Shown piece by piece: positions 1-8,918 of a stretch of 64,000 bases of DNA. The stretch lies in NCBI GenBank assembly GCA_016720115.1, contig JADJXT010000002.1, positions 62,001-126,000 of the forward strand. Direction: 5' to 3'. The translations under genes and the position numbers were made by a program. The notes under the pieces are model-generated. The model searched no databases, was not told where the DNA came from, and saw only the letters and a program-made list of their open reading frames with translations. The stretch comes from Sphingomonadales bacterium (GTDB lineage: Bacteria; Pseudomonadota; Alphaproteobacteria; Sphingomonadales; Sphingomonadaceae). Every line of letters begins with the position of its first letter. Position 1 is the stretch's first letter.

Positions 1-1
1 G

Positions 2-1927
2 ACCGTGGCCGTCTATTCGGATGCCGATGCGCGCGCGCCATTTGTGCTTGATGCCGACGAGGCGGTGCATATCGGGCCTTCGCCCGCCGCGCAGTCTTAT
101 CTGATCGCCGAGAAAATCATCGAGGCGTGCAAGGCGACCGGCGCGGAGGCGGTGCATCCGGGCTATGGCTTCCTTTCCGAACGCACCAGCTTTGCCGAAC
201 AGCTTGCGGCAGAAGGCATCGCCTTTATCGGCCCGCCGGTGAACGCGATTGCCGCGATGGGCGACAAGATCGAATCCAAGAAACTGGCGATGGAGGCGGG
301 GGTTAATGTTGTCCCCGGTTTCGTCGGAGAGATCGAGGACACCGAACATGCCGTCCGCATCTCGAATGAGATCGGCTATCCCGTGATGATGAAGGCCTCT
401 GCCGGCGGCGGCGGCAAGGGGATGCGGCTTGCTTATTCCGAACAGGAAGTGCGCGAGAATTTTGAGAGCGTGAAGCGCGAAGGCCTCAACAGCTTTGGCG
501 ATGACCGCGTGTTCATCGAAAAATTCATCCTTAACCCGCGCCACATCGAAATCCAGATATTGGGCGACCAGCATGGCAATGTGCTTTACCTGAACGAGCG
601 TGAATGTTCGATCCAGCGCCGCCACCAGAAGGTGGTCGAGGAAGCGCCTTCGCCCTTCGTGACGCCCAAGATGCGCAAGGCGATGGGCGAGCAGTGCGTC
701 GCACTGTCAAAAGCCGTCGGCTATTATAGCGCGGGCACGGTCGAATTGATCGTTTCGGGTGCCGATCCGACCGGCGAGAGCTTCTACTTCCTCGAAATGA
801 ACACCCGCCTGCAGGTCGAGCATCCGGTGACCGAATGCATCACCGGCATCGATCTGGTCGAACAGATGATCCGCGTCGCCTATGGCGAAAAACTTGCCAT
901 GACGCAGGACGATATCGGCATCGATGGCTGGGCGATCGAAAACCGCGTCTATGCCGAAGACCCCTATCGCGGCTTCCTGCCCTCCACGGGCCGCATCGTG
1001 CGCTACAACCCGCCGGTGACAGGCTGGGCAGGGGATTTGCGTGGCGTGGACGGCGTGCGCGTGGACGATGGCGTTGCCGATGGCGGCGAGGTATCGATGT
1101 TCTATGACCCGATGATCGCCAAGCTGATCACCTGGGGCAAAACCCGCGACGAGGCGGCGGACAAGCAGGTGGCTGCGCTCGACCGGTTCGAACTTGAAGG
1201 CCTTGGCCACAATATCGATTTTGTCTCTGCCATAATGCAGCATCCGCGCTTCCGCTCGGGCGAGCTGACCACCGGCTTTATCGCCGAGGAATATCCCGAA
1301 GGTTTCGCCGGTGCGCCTGCCAGTGACGACCTGATCAGGAAGCTGTGCGCGATTGCTGGCGTGGTTGCCAAGCGCAATTCGGATCGCGCGCGCCAGATTG
1401 ACGGGCAATTGGGCGGTACGCTCGCCCCGATCCGTGAATGGCAGGTGTCGATCGACAAGGTGAAGCACGATGTTGTCGTGCGCGACGGCAAGGTGCAGGT
1501 CGATGGTGTCGAACTGCCGCTGGAGATCGATTATGCCCCCGGTGCGCGCCTGCTGAATGCAATTGCCGATGGTGAAGCGATTGCGGTGAAGATCGCCAGA
1601 TCGGGTTCCGGTTTCAAACTGACCACGCGCGGCGCGACACACAGCGTCACATGCCTGCCGGATACGATTGCGCACCTGTCGACGCACATGATCGAAAAAA
1701 TCCCGCCCGATCTTTCCAAATTCCTGATCTGCCCGATGCCCGGCCTGATTACCGCCGTGAATGTAGGGGTGGGTGACAAGGTGGAGGCAGGTCAGCCGCT
1801 CGCCATTGTCGAGGCGATGAAGATGGAAAACATCCTGCGTGCCGAGAAAGCGGGCACGGTCAAATCGGTCAACGCCAAGGCAGGCGACAGCCTGGCGGTC
1901 GACGCGATCATATTGGAGATGGAGTGA
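2..1927 (+). CDS. Acetyl/propionyl-CoA carboxylase alpha subunit (5' end outside window)
   Basis: Biotin carboxylase subunit that uses ATP and bicarbonate to carboxylate its own biotin, feeding a separate beta subunit in propionyl- or acetyl-CoA carboxylation. The reading frame is already open at base 2, so about 20-25 N-terminal residues lie upstream. Visible are the biotin carboxylase motif HPGYGFLSE, the ATP-grasp glycine loop GGGGKGMR, the EMNTRLQVEHPVTE active-site segment and a C-terminal biotinyl domain with AMKMEN, whose biotin-accepting lysine is the codon at 1820-1822. The fused carboxylase plus biotinyl layout of roughly 660 residues fits PccA-like alpha subunits. Substrate (propionyl versus methylcrotonyl or acetyl) cannot be fixed without the beta subunit, which is not in the window. 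Confidence 0.93.
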   Translation, partial: TVAVYSDADARAPFVLDADEAVHIGPSPAAQSYLIAEKIIEACKATGAEAVHPGYGFLSERTSFAEQLAAEGIAFIGPPVNAIAAMGDKIESKKLAMEAGVNVVPGFVGEIEDTEHAVRISNEIGYPVMMKASAGGGGKGMRLAYSEQEVRENFESVKREGLNSFGDDRVFIEKFILNPRHIEIQILGDQHGNVLYLNERECSIQRRHQKVVEEAPSPFVTPKMRKAMGEQCVALSKAVGYYSAGTVELIVSGADPTGESFYFLEMNTRLQVEHPVTECITGIDLVEQMIRVAYGEKLAMTQDDIGIDGWAIENRVYAEDPYRGFLPSTGRIVRYNPPVTGWAGDLRGVDGVRVDDGVADGGEVSMFYDPMIAKLITWGKTRDEAADKQVAALDRFELEGLGHNIDFVSAIMQHPRFRSGELTTGFIAEEYPEGFAGAPASDDLIRKLCAIAGVVAKRNSDRARQIDGQLGGTLAPIREWQVSIDKVKHDVVVRDGKVQVDGVELPLEIDYAPGARLLNAIADGEAIAVKIARSGSGFKLTTRGATHSVTCLPDTIAHLSTHMIEKIPPDLSKFLICPMPGLITAVNVGVGDKVEAGQPLAIVEAMKMENILRAEKAGTVKSVNAKAGDSLAVDAIILEME

Positions 1928-1935
1928 TCTGGGGC

Positions 1936-1962
1936 TGGGTTCAGCTTAGTTGCCTGAACCCA
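1936..1962. terminator. Convergent stem-loop between carboxylase and POT transporter
   Basis: Perfect 9-bp arms TGGGTTCAG (1936-1944) and CTGAACCCA (1954-1962) with a 9-nt loop sit between two convergent genes and overlap the stop codon of the minus-strand transporter. There is no clear T tract, so termination function is inferred from position and symmetry. Confidence 0.5.
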
Positions 1963-3322
1963 ACAACCGCTTTGCCAGAAACAGTTTGAAGATCACAAAC
2001 GCCACCAGTCCTACCGCCGCAGTTCCCACATGGAACAGCCAGAAGGTCGGCGTTGCCATGGTTTCATACCAGGTGCCCACTTCGCCGACGATCTTGTTCG
2101 CGGCAAAGAAGGACAGGTAATAGATACCGATAATCGTGGCGTTAAGCGCGCGCGGGGCCAGTTTGGTGAAGAAGGCCAGGCTGACGGGCAATATGTGCGC
2201 AAAGCCGATGCTGTTGAGGATGTGGAACATCAGCGGCCAGAAAAGTCCGATCTTGCTATCACCCTGCGTGGCCGCCGCCATATAGAGGCACAACCCGCCA
2301 GCGATGGTGAAGAAGCTGCCGATGATCATTTTGCCCAATTCGTCGGGTTCCTGCCGCCTCTTGCCATACCAGACATAAAAGGCCGCAACCGCCGCCAACA
2401 TGCTGAAGCTGGCCGTCGCATCGATGGTGATCATCCAGCTGGTCGGCAAAGTCTGGCCAAAGAAGGTCAGCTGGAATTGCGTATCCGCCCAGACGAGATA
2501 GGCGTTGAAAATCTGCTGGTTGGTGAGCAGCGCCACCGCAAGCACGGGAACCAGCGCAACCACCGCGGCAATGCGGAGCCAGTCTTGTTGCGTCAGCGGT
2601 TCCTTGGCGATGGTGGCCGCATCCTTTTTCGCTGGCCTATTATCGGCAGGAAGCCACGGTCCCGCCATGATATAGAGGATCAGGCCGATAACCATCACCA
2701 CGCCTGCGGTGCCAAAGCCCCAATGCCAGCCGACACGCTCGCCCAGCGTGCCCGCCACCAGCGGTGCTGCAATCACGCTGACATTGATGGCGATGTAGAA
2801 TATCTGGAACGCCATCGCCCGACGCAGGTCTTCGGGCTTGTACAACTCGCCGACCTGACTGGCGATATTGCCCTTGAACAGGCCCACGCCCACAATCAAC
2901 GCCATCAGCGCGAACAGGAAACTGCTTTCAAACGCCATCAGGAAATGGCCCAGCGTCATGAACAAACCGCCAAGGATCAGCGTCGTTCGCCGCCCCAGCC
3001 AGCGGTCGGCAATCAGGCCGCCCGCGATGGGGGTAAGATAGACCAGCGAGGTGTAATCGCCGAAAAGCTTGGATGCCAATGGCTGCCCGTCAAGGCCATA
3101 CCAACCCTTCATCCAGTCGAGGCCGATCACACCTGCGGCATTTTCCGGCAGCAGCAGATATTTGACCATGTAGAGCACGAGCAGGGTCTGCATCGAATAA
3201 TAGGAAAAACGCTCGCAGCCCTCAACAAAGGCGAGATAGCCCAACCCTTTGGGATGGCCGAGAAAGGCGCGGTCGGATCGATCGGCAAGATCGATTTCGG
3301 GCGTCGCTTCGGCAATGGTCAT
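1946..3322 (-). CDS. POT/PTR2-family proton-dependent peptide transporter
   Basis: Inner-membrane symporter of the proton-coupled oligopeptide (POT) branch of the major facilitator superfamily, expected to import di- or tripeptides. The 458-residue protein is hydrophobic throughout with about 12 or more membrane segments. Near the N-terminus it carries EGCERFSYYSMQ, matching the POT signature ExxERFxYY in helix 1, which couples proton binding to transport. The ATG at 3320-3322 has a strong ribosome site (GGGGGAG on the minus strand). It is divergent from the MAPEG gene. Exact peptide specificity is not visible. Confidence 0.9.
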   Translation of the reverse strand: MTIAEATPEIDLADRSDRAFLGHPKGLGYLAFVEGCERFSYYSMQTLLVLYMVKYLLLPENAAGVIGLDWMKGWYGLDGQPLASKLFGDYTSLVYLTPIAGGLIADRWLGRRTTLILGGLFMTLGHFLMAFESSFLFALMALIVGVGLFKGNIASQVGELYKPEDLRRAMAFQIFYIAINVSVIAAPLVAGTLGERVGWHWGFGTAGVVMVIGLILYIMAGPWLPADNRPAKKDAATIAKEPLTQQDWLRIAAVVALVPVLAVALLTNQQIFNAYLVWADTQFQLTFFGQTLPTSWMITIDATASFSMLAAVAAFYVWYGKRRQEPDELGKMIIGSFFTIAGGLCLYMAAATQGDSKIGLFWPLMFHILNSIGFAHILPVSLAFFTKLAPRALNATIIGIYYLSFFAANKIVGEVGTWYETMATPTFWLFHVGTAAVGLVAFVIFKLFLAKRLLGSGN

Positions 3323-3455
3323 TCTGTAACTCCCCCGGGTAATTTTCTTTCAACCGCCATATCGTTTCGTGCGGCGTTTTCCAGCAAATTTCGACGATTG
3401 GCGCAGGCGGCATTCGCGGTTAAGCTGCGACGGGATTTCAGGGGGAGTTATCTAT

Positions 3456-3860
3456 ATGCCAGTTCCGGTTACCGCCTTTGTTGCAGCCATTTGTGCGCTG
3501 CTCCTTCTGCTCACCGCCATCGATACAGTGCGCCAGCGTGTCCGCGCGCAGGCTGCATTTGGCGATGCGGGCGATGCCAAGCTGATCAGCGCAAGCCGCA
3601 GCCACGGCAATCTGGCCGAACATGCGCCGATCGTGATCCTGCTGCTCGCCTTCCTCGAACTGAGCCACGCCTGGCACATGGGCCTGATGGCCATCGGTGC
3701 GCTCTTCCTCTTCGGCCGCGTGATGCACATTTGGGGGCTCTACCTTCCGGCAAGCACCAAGCCGCCGGTCCCGCGACAAATCGGGGTCATTCTGACTTGG
3801 TTAACCCTGGCGGTGCTGAGCGGGTGGACGCTTTGGATGCTGGCGACGCAGAATCTTTAG
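3456..3860 (+). CDS. MAPEG-family membrane protein
   Basis: Small integral membrane protein (134 residues, four predicted helices) of the MAPEG family, related to microsomal glutathione S-transferases. The central segment SRSHGNLAEHAPIVILLLA matches the family hallmark (N, E, P in helix 2), and GRVMHIWGLY resembles the helix 3 region. The ATG at 3456 is preceded by GGGGGAG at 3441-3447, which decides the start over longer upstream readings. The stop overlaps the end of the convergent cyclase gene by 4 bases. Bacterial members are often annotated as glutathione transferases or YecN-like; activity here is unproven. Confidence 0.87.
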   Translation: MPVPVTAFVAAICALLLLLTAIDTVRQRVRAQAAFGDAGDAKLISASRSHGNLAEHAPIVILLLAFLELSHAWHMGLMAIGALFLFGRVMHIWGLYLPASTKPPVPRQIGVILTWLTLAVLSGWTLWMLATQNL

Positions 3861-4624
3861 TCAATCAGCGCAACTGCCCGTATCCATCCCGCACTCGCCC
3901 GCTCGATCTTGACCGGAAAACAGCTCAGCCTCCATCCAAAAGGCGGTAGCGCCGCAAGATTGGTCAGCTTCTCGATCTGGTAATAGGGCTGGATTCGTCC
4001 GGCCTTATGACCTTCCCAGATGATCGAAGGATCGCGCTTTTCGGCCCAGCGTTTAGCGGTGTGGCTGAAGGGCGCATCCCAGCTCCAGGCATCGGTGCCA
4101 ACCACCTTGACGCCGCGTTCGGTCAGGTAAAGCGTTGCCTCTGCGCCCATGCCGCAGCCCTGATCGGTAAAATTCTCGGTGCCGTAAACCGCGCCCGACT
4201 GGACCAGCACAATGTCGAGCGGTTGCAGTTGATAGCCGATACGCTGCAATTCGGCCTCAACCTCGGCGGCACACACGACATGGCCGTGCGGCTTGTCTGA
4301 AAAGTCGAGCTTTACACCGGGGCGGAAGAACAGATCGAGTGGGGCTTCGTCGATCGAAGGGGCAGGGGAGGCGCCGCTGTCGGTGGTCGAATGGAAATGC
4401 CACGGAGCATCCATATGCGTGCCGTTATGCGTACTCAGCGTCAGGCTCTCGACCGCCCAGCCTTCGCCATCGGGCAGGTCCTCCCGCGTCAGGCCGGGGA
4501 AGAACATCGCGATCTGCTCCCATGTATTATCATGGGTCATATAGGTGATCTGCGGGCGCATCACCGGCGGATCGGATACCACGTCGTTTGTAATGGGGAT
4601 CGATAGATCGATAAATTGTGTCAT
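3857..4624 (-). CDS. Cyclase family metal-dependent hydrolase (kynurenine formamidase-like)
   Basis: 255-residue member of the Cyclase family (PF04199), which includes bacterial arylformamidase KynB and isatin hydrolase. It holds the metal-binding signature HxGTHxDxPxH as His66, Gly68, Thr69, His70, Asp72, Pro74, His76. Family members hydrolyse amide or lactam bonds, typically using Mn or Zn in the cytosol. No kynureninase or tryptophan dioxygenase gene adjoins it, so the KynB role is not supported by context and the substrate is open. It ends in a 4-base convergent overlap with the MAPEG gene and starts divergently from a small hypothetical gene. Confidence 0.88.
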   Translation of the reverse strand: MTQFIDLSIPITNDVVSDPPVMRPQITYMTHDNTWEQIAMFFPGLTREDLPDGEGWAVESLTLSTHNGTHMDAPWHFHSTTDSGASPAPSIDEAPLDLFFRPGVKLDFSDKPHGHVVCAAEVEAELQRIGYQLQPLDIVLVQSGAVYGTENFTDQGCGMGAEATLYLTERGVKVVGTDAWSWDAPFSHTAKRWAEKRDPSIIWEGHKAGRIQPYYQIEKLTNLAALPPFGWRLSCFPVKIERASAGWIRAVALID

Positions 4625-4676
4625 TCCAGAATGCTCCTCTCCCGCCCTTTCTATCTTGTGTCAGCCTTTGGCATTT

Positions 4677-4706
4677 TCGCAATTGGAAAAAATGTGGTAA
4701 TTGCGA
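4677..4706. promoter_or_regulatory. 8-bp inverted repeat in divergent intergenic region
   Basis: Arms TCGCAATT (4677-4684) and AATTGCGA (4699-4706) separated by 14 nt lie between the divergent cyclase and hypothetical genes. The spacing is compatible with a dimeric regulator site. No regulator is identified. Confidence 0.3.
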
Positions 4707-4764
4707 GTCGGTCGCGATTTGGCCCGAACCCGCAAAGGGAAGGGTAAAATGGCGGAGAACAGGG

Positions 4765-5025
4765 ATGGCACATACCGGAACCGGCTATTTTGATAGCAAG
4801 GGACAATATTTCCGAAACCCATCGGAAGCGACAATCAGCGATCTTGCAGGACTGTTGGGACGCGTCGGCGATGGCGAAAGCCTTGCGCCGGGGATTGCCC
4901 ATATGATCCTTGAGAAACGTGCGGAGATCGAGCGCATATTCGCAGATCATGATGCGATGCTGGAAGTGCAGGCCAGATCGATGGCGGCGGATGGCAAGGT
5001 GACGCAGTTGCGCCCTGGTAAATGA
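4765..5025 (+). CDS. Conserved small hypothetical protein (86 aa)
   Basis: I do not recognise a named family. The predicted protein is soluble, 86 residues, beginning MAHTGTGYFDSKGQYF and containing a probable helix with LEKRAEIERIFADHDAMLEVQ. The ATG at 4765 is chosen because GGAGAACAGG lies just upstream and the earlier in-frame ATG at 4618 overlaps the divergent cyclase start and yields a compositionally odd N-terminus. The N-terminal pattern (glycine/tyrosine, then a level or threshold-like helix) is seen in small alphaproteobacterial hypotheticals. It is convergent with the kinase gene that ends at 5032. Confidence 0.65.
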   Translation: MAHTGTGYFDSKGQYFRNPSEATISDLAGLLGRVGDGESLAPGIAHMILEKRAEIERIFADHDAMLEVQARSMAADGKVTQLRPGK

Positions 5026-5031
5026 ACGCAC

Positions 5032-6108
5032 CTAAGCAGGAAGCGCGCGTTCACCATGGTCGAGAACCATGGCCGCAGAGCGCCGCGCCATGGCCAGAAA
5101 CATATCGTCACCGCGATCGGTGCGCTCGACGACCATTGCCGCCGTCACCCCCATGAGGAAACCGGCAACCGCTGAACGGCAATAATCATCTTCGACATGC
5201 TTCAGGTCATTTTCTGGCACGCCCCGCGCGACTAGCTGCGCCTTGTAATGCGCAAGCAGCTCCGCCTCGATCTCGCGGCGATGCGCGGCATCGAAGGCTG
5301 TGCCGGCATAATAGGCAATATCGCCCACGCCGATGCCGACACCGGTGGTTTGCCAGTCTACAATAACGATGGGCTTCGCAGGATCGCCGATATTGAACAG
5401 CATATTATCCGGCCTGAAATCATTGTGCGTCAGGCAGCGCGGGCTTTGCCGCATATCGTAATTCGCCCCCAGCTTGCCCAGAAAGGCCTCGCCAACGGTG
5501 CGCATATTTACGTCGACCCGATCGCCATAACGGTCGCAAAAGCCGGGCCAGAACATGCCGAAGAGGACATCGCCATCGAGCTGCGGCGGCACCGCCTTTG
5601 TCCCATTGGGCCAATCTAGCGTGTCGAGCATCGGATCGCCCCACCAGGCGGCATGGATGCTGGCGGCGGCATCAACCGCGAGCAATGCTTCCTCCCGGCT
5701 TGGCTCGCCCAGCTGGTTTCCCTGCACATGATTGGGCAGATCGTGCATGATAAGGGTAAAGGCGTGGCTTTCCTCATCGAAGGCGATGTAGAGGTGATCG
5801 GGCACCGCCATCGGCTTCTTGCCCGCAAAGGTCTGGTAAAACCGGCTTTCGCGCAGATAAGTGAGGTGCGATTTGCCGGTGGTGCGGCTCAGTTCGTCAT
5901 TCGATGGCAGCTTGGCGACGATTGTAGGCGGAAAGCCGCCGTAATTTTCGGCGAAGGTAAGATGAATCCGATAGGTCGCACCTACCTGACCGGTGCCGAT
6001 AGCCTTGGCCTCGATCGAAGCAATCGCGACGTCATGGCCTTTGCCGCGCAGCATGGCCGTCAACCATTCTGCAGTGATTTCATCGCGCGACAGCACGGGC
6101 AGGTTCAT
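5032..6108 (-). CDS. APH/ecdysteroid-kinase-like phosphotransferase family protein
   Basis: 358-residue cytosolic kinase-like protein of the aminoglycoside phosphotransferase superfamily. The catalytic loop is His228-Asn-Asp230 with Asn235 following (LTHNDFRPDN), and the metal-binding Asp251 is in IVDWQTTG, so the active site looks intact. The length and the IVAKLPSN segment resemble the DUF1679/EcKinase-like branch more than true antibiotic-resistance enzymes, so a small hydroxylated metabolite is a likelier substrate. It overlaps the upstream lipocalin-like gene by 4 bases (ATGA), which indicates one operon and a shared pathway. Confidence 0.83.
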   Translation of the reverse strand: MNLPVLSRDEITAEWLTAMLRGKGHDVAIASIEAKAIGTGQVGATYRIHLTFAENYGGFPPTIVAKLPSNDELSRTTGKSHLTYLRESRFYQTFAGKKPMAVPDHLYIAFDEESHAFTLIMHDLPNHVQGNQLGEPSREEALLAVDAAASIHAAWWGDPMLDTLDWPNGTKAVPPQLDGDVLFGMFWPGFCDRYGDRVDVNMRTVGEAFLGKLGANYDMRQSPRCLTHNDFRPDNMLFNIGDPAKPIVIVDWQTTGVGIGVGDIAYYAGTAFDAAHRREIEAELLAHYKAQLVARGVPENDLKHVEDDYCRSAVAGFLMGVTAAMVVERTDRGDDMFLAMARRSAAMVLDHGERALPA

Positions 6109-7208
6109 GCGCCAGCCCCATCGTTCAGCCCCTTGAACCCGCTGGGGCCATGCGGACCGAAAACAAGTTGTTCGACAATGCCGATACCTTCCGCGCGCGC
6201 ACCCGCGCCTTCGTGCCGGGCAATGGCGACATGCTGGATATGCAGATGCGGCAACAGCAACGGATCGAGATCGGCGGGCCGGAAGTCTTCGCGTTCGACC
6301 GCCAGTTCACCCTTGAACCCACCATGCACCCATTCGCTATGGCCATAGCCGATGCCCTTCATCATGAAGGTGTCGATAGGCTCCCACGTCACCACATGAT
6401 CGCGCTCGCCATCGTCGCGCACATCGAGGCGGGCAGCGCTTGCATGGCGTTTTCCGGCGGCCCACTTCATCGTGAAACGGTCTTCATGGAAATGCATCCC
6501 GCCTTCCTGATTGGCCCCGTCCATCATGAGCGTGGCGCGGCGGTTCCAGGCCTCGCCCTTTTCATCCTCGTTCACATGAGCGTAGAGCGACAGGTTGGGG
6601 AAGTTGGTGGGTGCCCACAGCCAGTAAAATTGCGGGATTGCAGCAGGGACAACCGGCTGCGGATCGGCAGCGCCAATCGCGCGCACGCCCCAGCTCCTGT
6701 CGCGCGTTCCAAAAGCACCTTCATAGGTTTCGCGCTTGCCATCAACCTCGACCCAGCCCGAGACGTGGCAGTTTACCGTGAAACGGGTGAGGTCCATCAT
6801 CATTCGGCTGCCGTTGCGACGGGTGAAGCGCGGCTCCTGGATTGGTGCAGAGCGGACTTCGAAGGTCAGATCGGCTGATATGCCCTCATGATTGTCGACA
6901 ACAAGGCGCACCGTCTTGAGCGGCTCGACAACCTCGATGCGGATCGGGCCGCAATGCATGTCCATCCGTTCGAACCCCAATATGCGTGAGGCGTGGATGC
7001 AATGCTGCGTGCCATCGCGGATGATCGAGAAATGCGCATCGGCGATGTTCAGATGTGGATAGACGCCAAAGGCAGCGCCGAAATAGCCCGACCCGTCGGG
7101 GCGATAGCCGCAGAAAAAGAAGCGGTCGTAAAAATTGCGATCGGTGCCTGAAAAGGCAATTGGTTCCGCAGTCTGGTGGATCGGGTACTCGTCGCCCTTG
7201 GTTAGCAT
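6105..7208 (-). CDS. Lipocalin-like (AttH/CrtC-type) domain protein, function unknown
   Basis: 367-residue beta-rich protein without a signal peptide. GTRDRSWGVR and the aromatic PQFYWLWAPTNFP segment resemble the paired lipocalin-like folds of AttH and hydroxyneurosporene synthase CrtC, proteins that act on hydrophobic substrates. This assignment rests on motif resemblance only. The start at ATG 7206-7208 is preceded by GAGGAGAG on the minus strand; a longer upstream reading would run through the palindromic control region at 7240-7255. It is the first gene of an operon with the APH-type kinase and is divergent from an MHS transporter, suggesting uptake plus modification of one compound. Confidence 0.6.
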   Translation of the reverse strand: MLTKGDEYPIHQTAEPIAFSGTDRNFYDRFFFCGYRPDGSGYFGAAFGVYPHLNIADAHFSIIRDGTQHCIHASRILGFERMDMHCGPIRIEVVEPLKTVRLVVDNHEGISADLTFEVRSAPIQEPRFTRRNGSRMMMDLTRFTVNCHVSGWVEVDGKRETYEGAFGTRDRSWGVRAIGAADPQPVVPAAIPQFYWLWAPTNFPNLSLYAHVNEDEKGEAWNRRATLMMDGANQEGGMHFHEDRFTMKWAAGKRHASAARLDVRDDGERDHVVTWEPIDTFMMKGIGYGHSEWVHGGFKGELAVEREDFRPADLDPLLLPHLHIQHVAIARHEGAGARAEGIGIVEQLVFGPHGPSGFKGLNDGAGA

Positions 7209-7239
7209 TTCGCTCTCCTCATCTCTCTCAAAGATGTTG

Positions 7240-7255
7240 TTAATCGCTCGATTAA
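7240..7255. promoter_or_regulatory. 16-bp perfect palindrome, probable operator
   Basis: TTAATCG (7240-7246), CT, CGATTAA (7249-7255) form a perfect dyad, extended imperfectly by TTG and CAA outside. It lies midway between the divergent lipocalin-like operon and the MHS transporter. The size and AT-rich ends resemble TetR-family operators. No regulator gene is adjacent. Confidence 0.6.
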
Positions 7256-7331
7256 ACAAACGCAACAAGGCTTGAACGATGTGGCGTTGCAACTAAGAGA
7301 GAGCGACAGGCAAATCAGGGAAGGGGATGCC

Positions 7332-8918
7332 ATGGCGAACACAGCAGAGGCAGGCGAAGGCGTGATCGATCCCAAGCGCGATCGGTTGGTGATCACGGCA
7401 TCGTCGCTTGGCACGGTGTTCGAATGGTATGATTTCTTCGTCTACGGCATATTGGGCGCGCTGATCGGGAAACTGTTTTTCCCGTCCGACAATCCGACCG
7501 CGGCCATGCTGGCCAGCCTTGCCGTCTTTGGTGCAGGCTTCGGCGTTCGCCCGCTGGGTGCGATCGTGTTTGGCTATCTGGGTGACAGGATCGGGCGCAA
7601 ATATACCTTCCTGATCACCATTTCGCTGATGGGTGGCGCGACCGCGGCAATCGGTTTCCTTCCGACATTTGCATCGATTGGCGTCACCGCAGCGGTGTTG
7701 CTGCTGATCCTGCGCTGTCTGCAGGGTCTCGCGCTGGGCGGCGAATATGGCGGGGCGGCGATTTACGTTGCCGAACATGCGCCCAAGGGAAAGCGCGGCC
7801 AATATACGAGCTGGATCCAGGCGTCGGTTGCGGGCGGGTTCCTGCTTGCGGTAACCGTCGTGCTGCTGACGCGTACATCGATGACTACGGAAACGTTCGA
7901 GGTCTGGGGCTGGCGCGTGCCGTTCCTGATTTCAATCCTGCTGCTCGCCATTTCGCTCTGGATACGGCTCAAGCTTTCCGAAAGCCCGGTGTTCAAGGCG
8001 ATGAAAGAGGCGGGAACAATTTCCAAAAACCCCTTCGTCGAAAGCTTCCAATATCCCGGCAATGTGAAGCGCATCCTTGTCGCGCTCTTTGGCGTCGCGG
8101 CGGGTCTGACGGTAATCTATTACACCTCGCAGTTCGGAACGCTTTATTTCCTCACCGGCACCGCGCGCGTGCCCGAAACCGATGCGCTGGGCTATATGGC
8201 GGTAGGGGCGCTGCTCGCCGCGCCGCTCTATGTCGCCGCGGGCTGGCTGTCCGATCATTATGGCCGCAAGAAGATATTGCTGATCGGTTATGCGCTGTCG
8301 ATTGTCGGCACTTTCCCGCTGTTCCACATGATGGCCGACGCCGCCAATCCGGCGCTGGCCAAAGCGACCGTCAGCGCGCCGGTGACCCTGATTTCCCCGG
8401 CCTGCGACTTCAACGTGTTTTCCAGCAAGCATGAGAGCGATTGCGCCAAGGCGCTCAATTTCCTTTCCAAGCGCGGGATCAGCTATTCCAAGACATCGGG
8501 CGAGGAACTGGCGCTGAAGGTCGGTTCGGCCGAGATCAAGGGGTTTGACGACAAGGCCTATATCGCCGCGCTGGAAGCCGCCGGATATCCGGACAAATCC
8601 GATCCTGCACAGCGCAAGCCATTGGTCATCATCCTGGCGGTTGCCATATTGGTAGCCCTGTCGGCCATGACCTATGGCCAGGTGGCTGCGATATTGGTCG
8701 AGATGTTCCCTGCGAAAATCCGCTACACTTCAATGTCGATACCCTATCATATCGGCACCGGCTATTTCGGCGGTTTCCTGCCCTTTATCTCGCAATATAT
8801 AGTGGTGAAAACGGGCGGAGCGTTCATGGGGCTCTGGTACACCGTCGGTGTGGTCAGCATGGCCTTCGTCGTAAGTCTGTTCTGGTTGCCGGAAAACAGG
8901 GACAAGGACCTAGATTGA
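7332..8918 (+). CDS. MHS-family MFS transporter (ProP/ShiA-like)
   Basis: 528-residue inner-membrane metabolite:proton symporter of the MHS branch of the major facilitator superfamily (relatives carry proline/betaine, shikimate, alpha-ketoglutarate). SSLGTVFEWYDFFVYG in helix 1 and GYLGDRIGRK in loop 2-3 are family signatures. Between the helix ending FHMMADA and the one starting KPLVIILAV is an inserted hydrophilic stretch of about 90 residues with two cysteines (ISPACDF and ESDCAKA), predicted outside the membrane. The ATG at 7332 follows GGAAGGGGA. The last codons overlap the TTG start of the alanine racemase gene, so the two are likely co-translated. Substrate is unknown. Confidence 0.88.
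   Translation: MANTAEAGEGVIDPKRDRLVITASSLGTVFEWYDFFVYGILGALIGKLFFPSDNPTAAMLASLAVFGAGFGVRPLGAIVFGYLGDRIGRKYTFLITISLMGGATAAIGFLPTFASIGVTAAVLLLILRCLQGLALGGEYGGAAIYVAEHAPKGKRGQYTSWIQASVAGGFLLAVTVVLLTRTSMTTETFEVWGWRVPFLISILLLAISLWIRLKLSESPVFKAMKEAGTISKNPFVESFQYPGNVKRILVALFGVAAGLTVIYYTSQFGTLYFLTGTARVPETDALGYMAVGALLAAPLYVAAGWLSDHYGRKKILLIGYALSIVGTFPLFHMMADAANPALAKATVSAPVTLISPACDFNVFSSKHESDCAKALNFLSKRGISYSKTSGEELALKVGSAEIKGFDDKAYIAALEAAGYPDKSDPAQRKPLVIILAVAILVALSAMTYGQVAAILVEMFPAKIRYTSMSIPYHIGTGYFGGFLPFISQYIVVKTGGAFMGLWYTVGVVSMAFVVSLFWLPENRDKDLD

Noticed and set aside
2030..3949. 639-codon open frame antisense to the POT transporter
   Set aside because: Crosses the MAPEG gene and a divergent promoter, with a biased composition typical of shadow frames.
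5032..6108. Aminoglycoside resistance gene
   Set aside because: Shares the phosphotransferase fold but its length, flanks and operon context fit a metabolic EcKinase-like protein.
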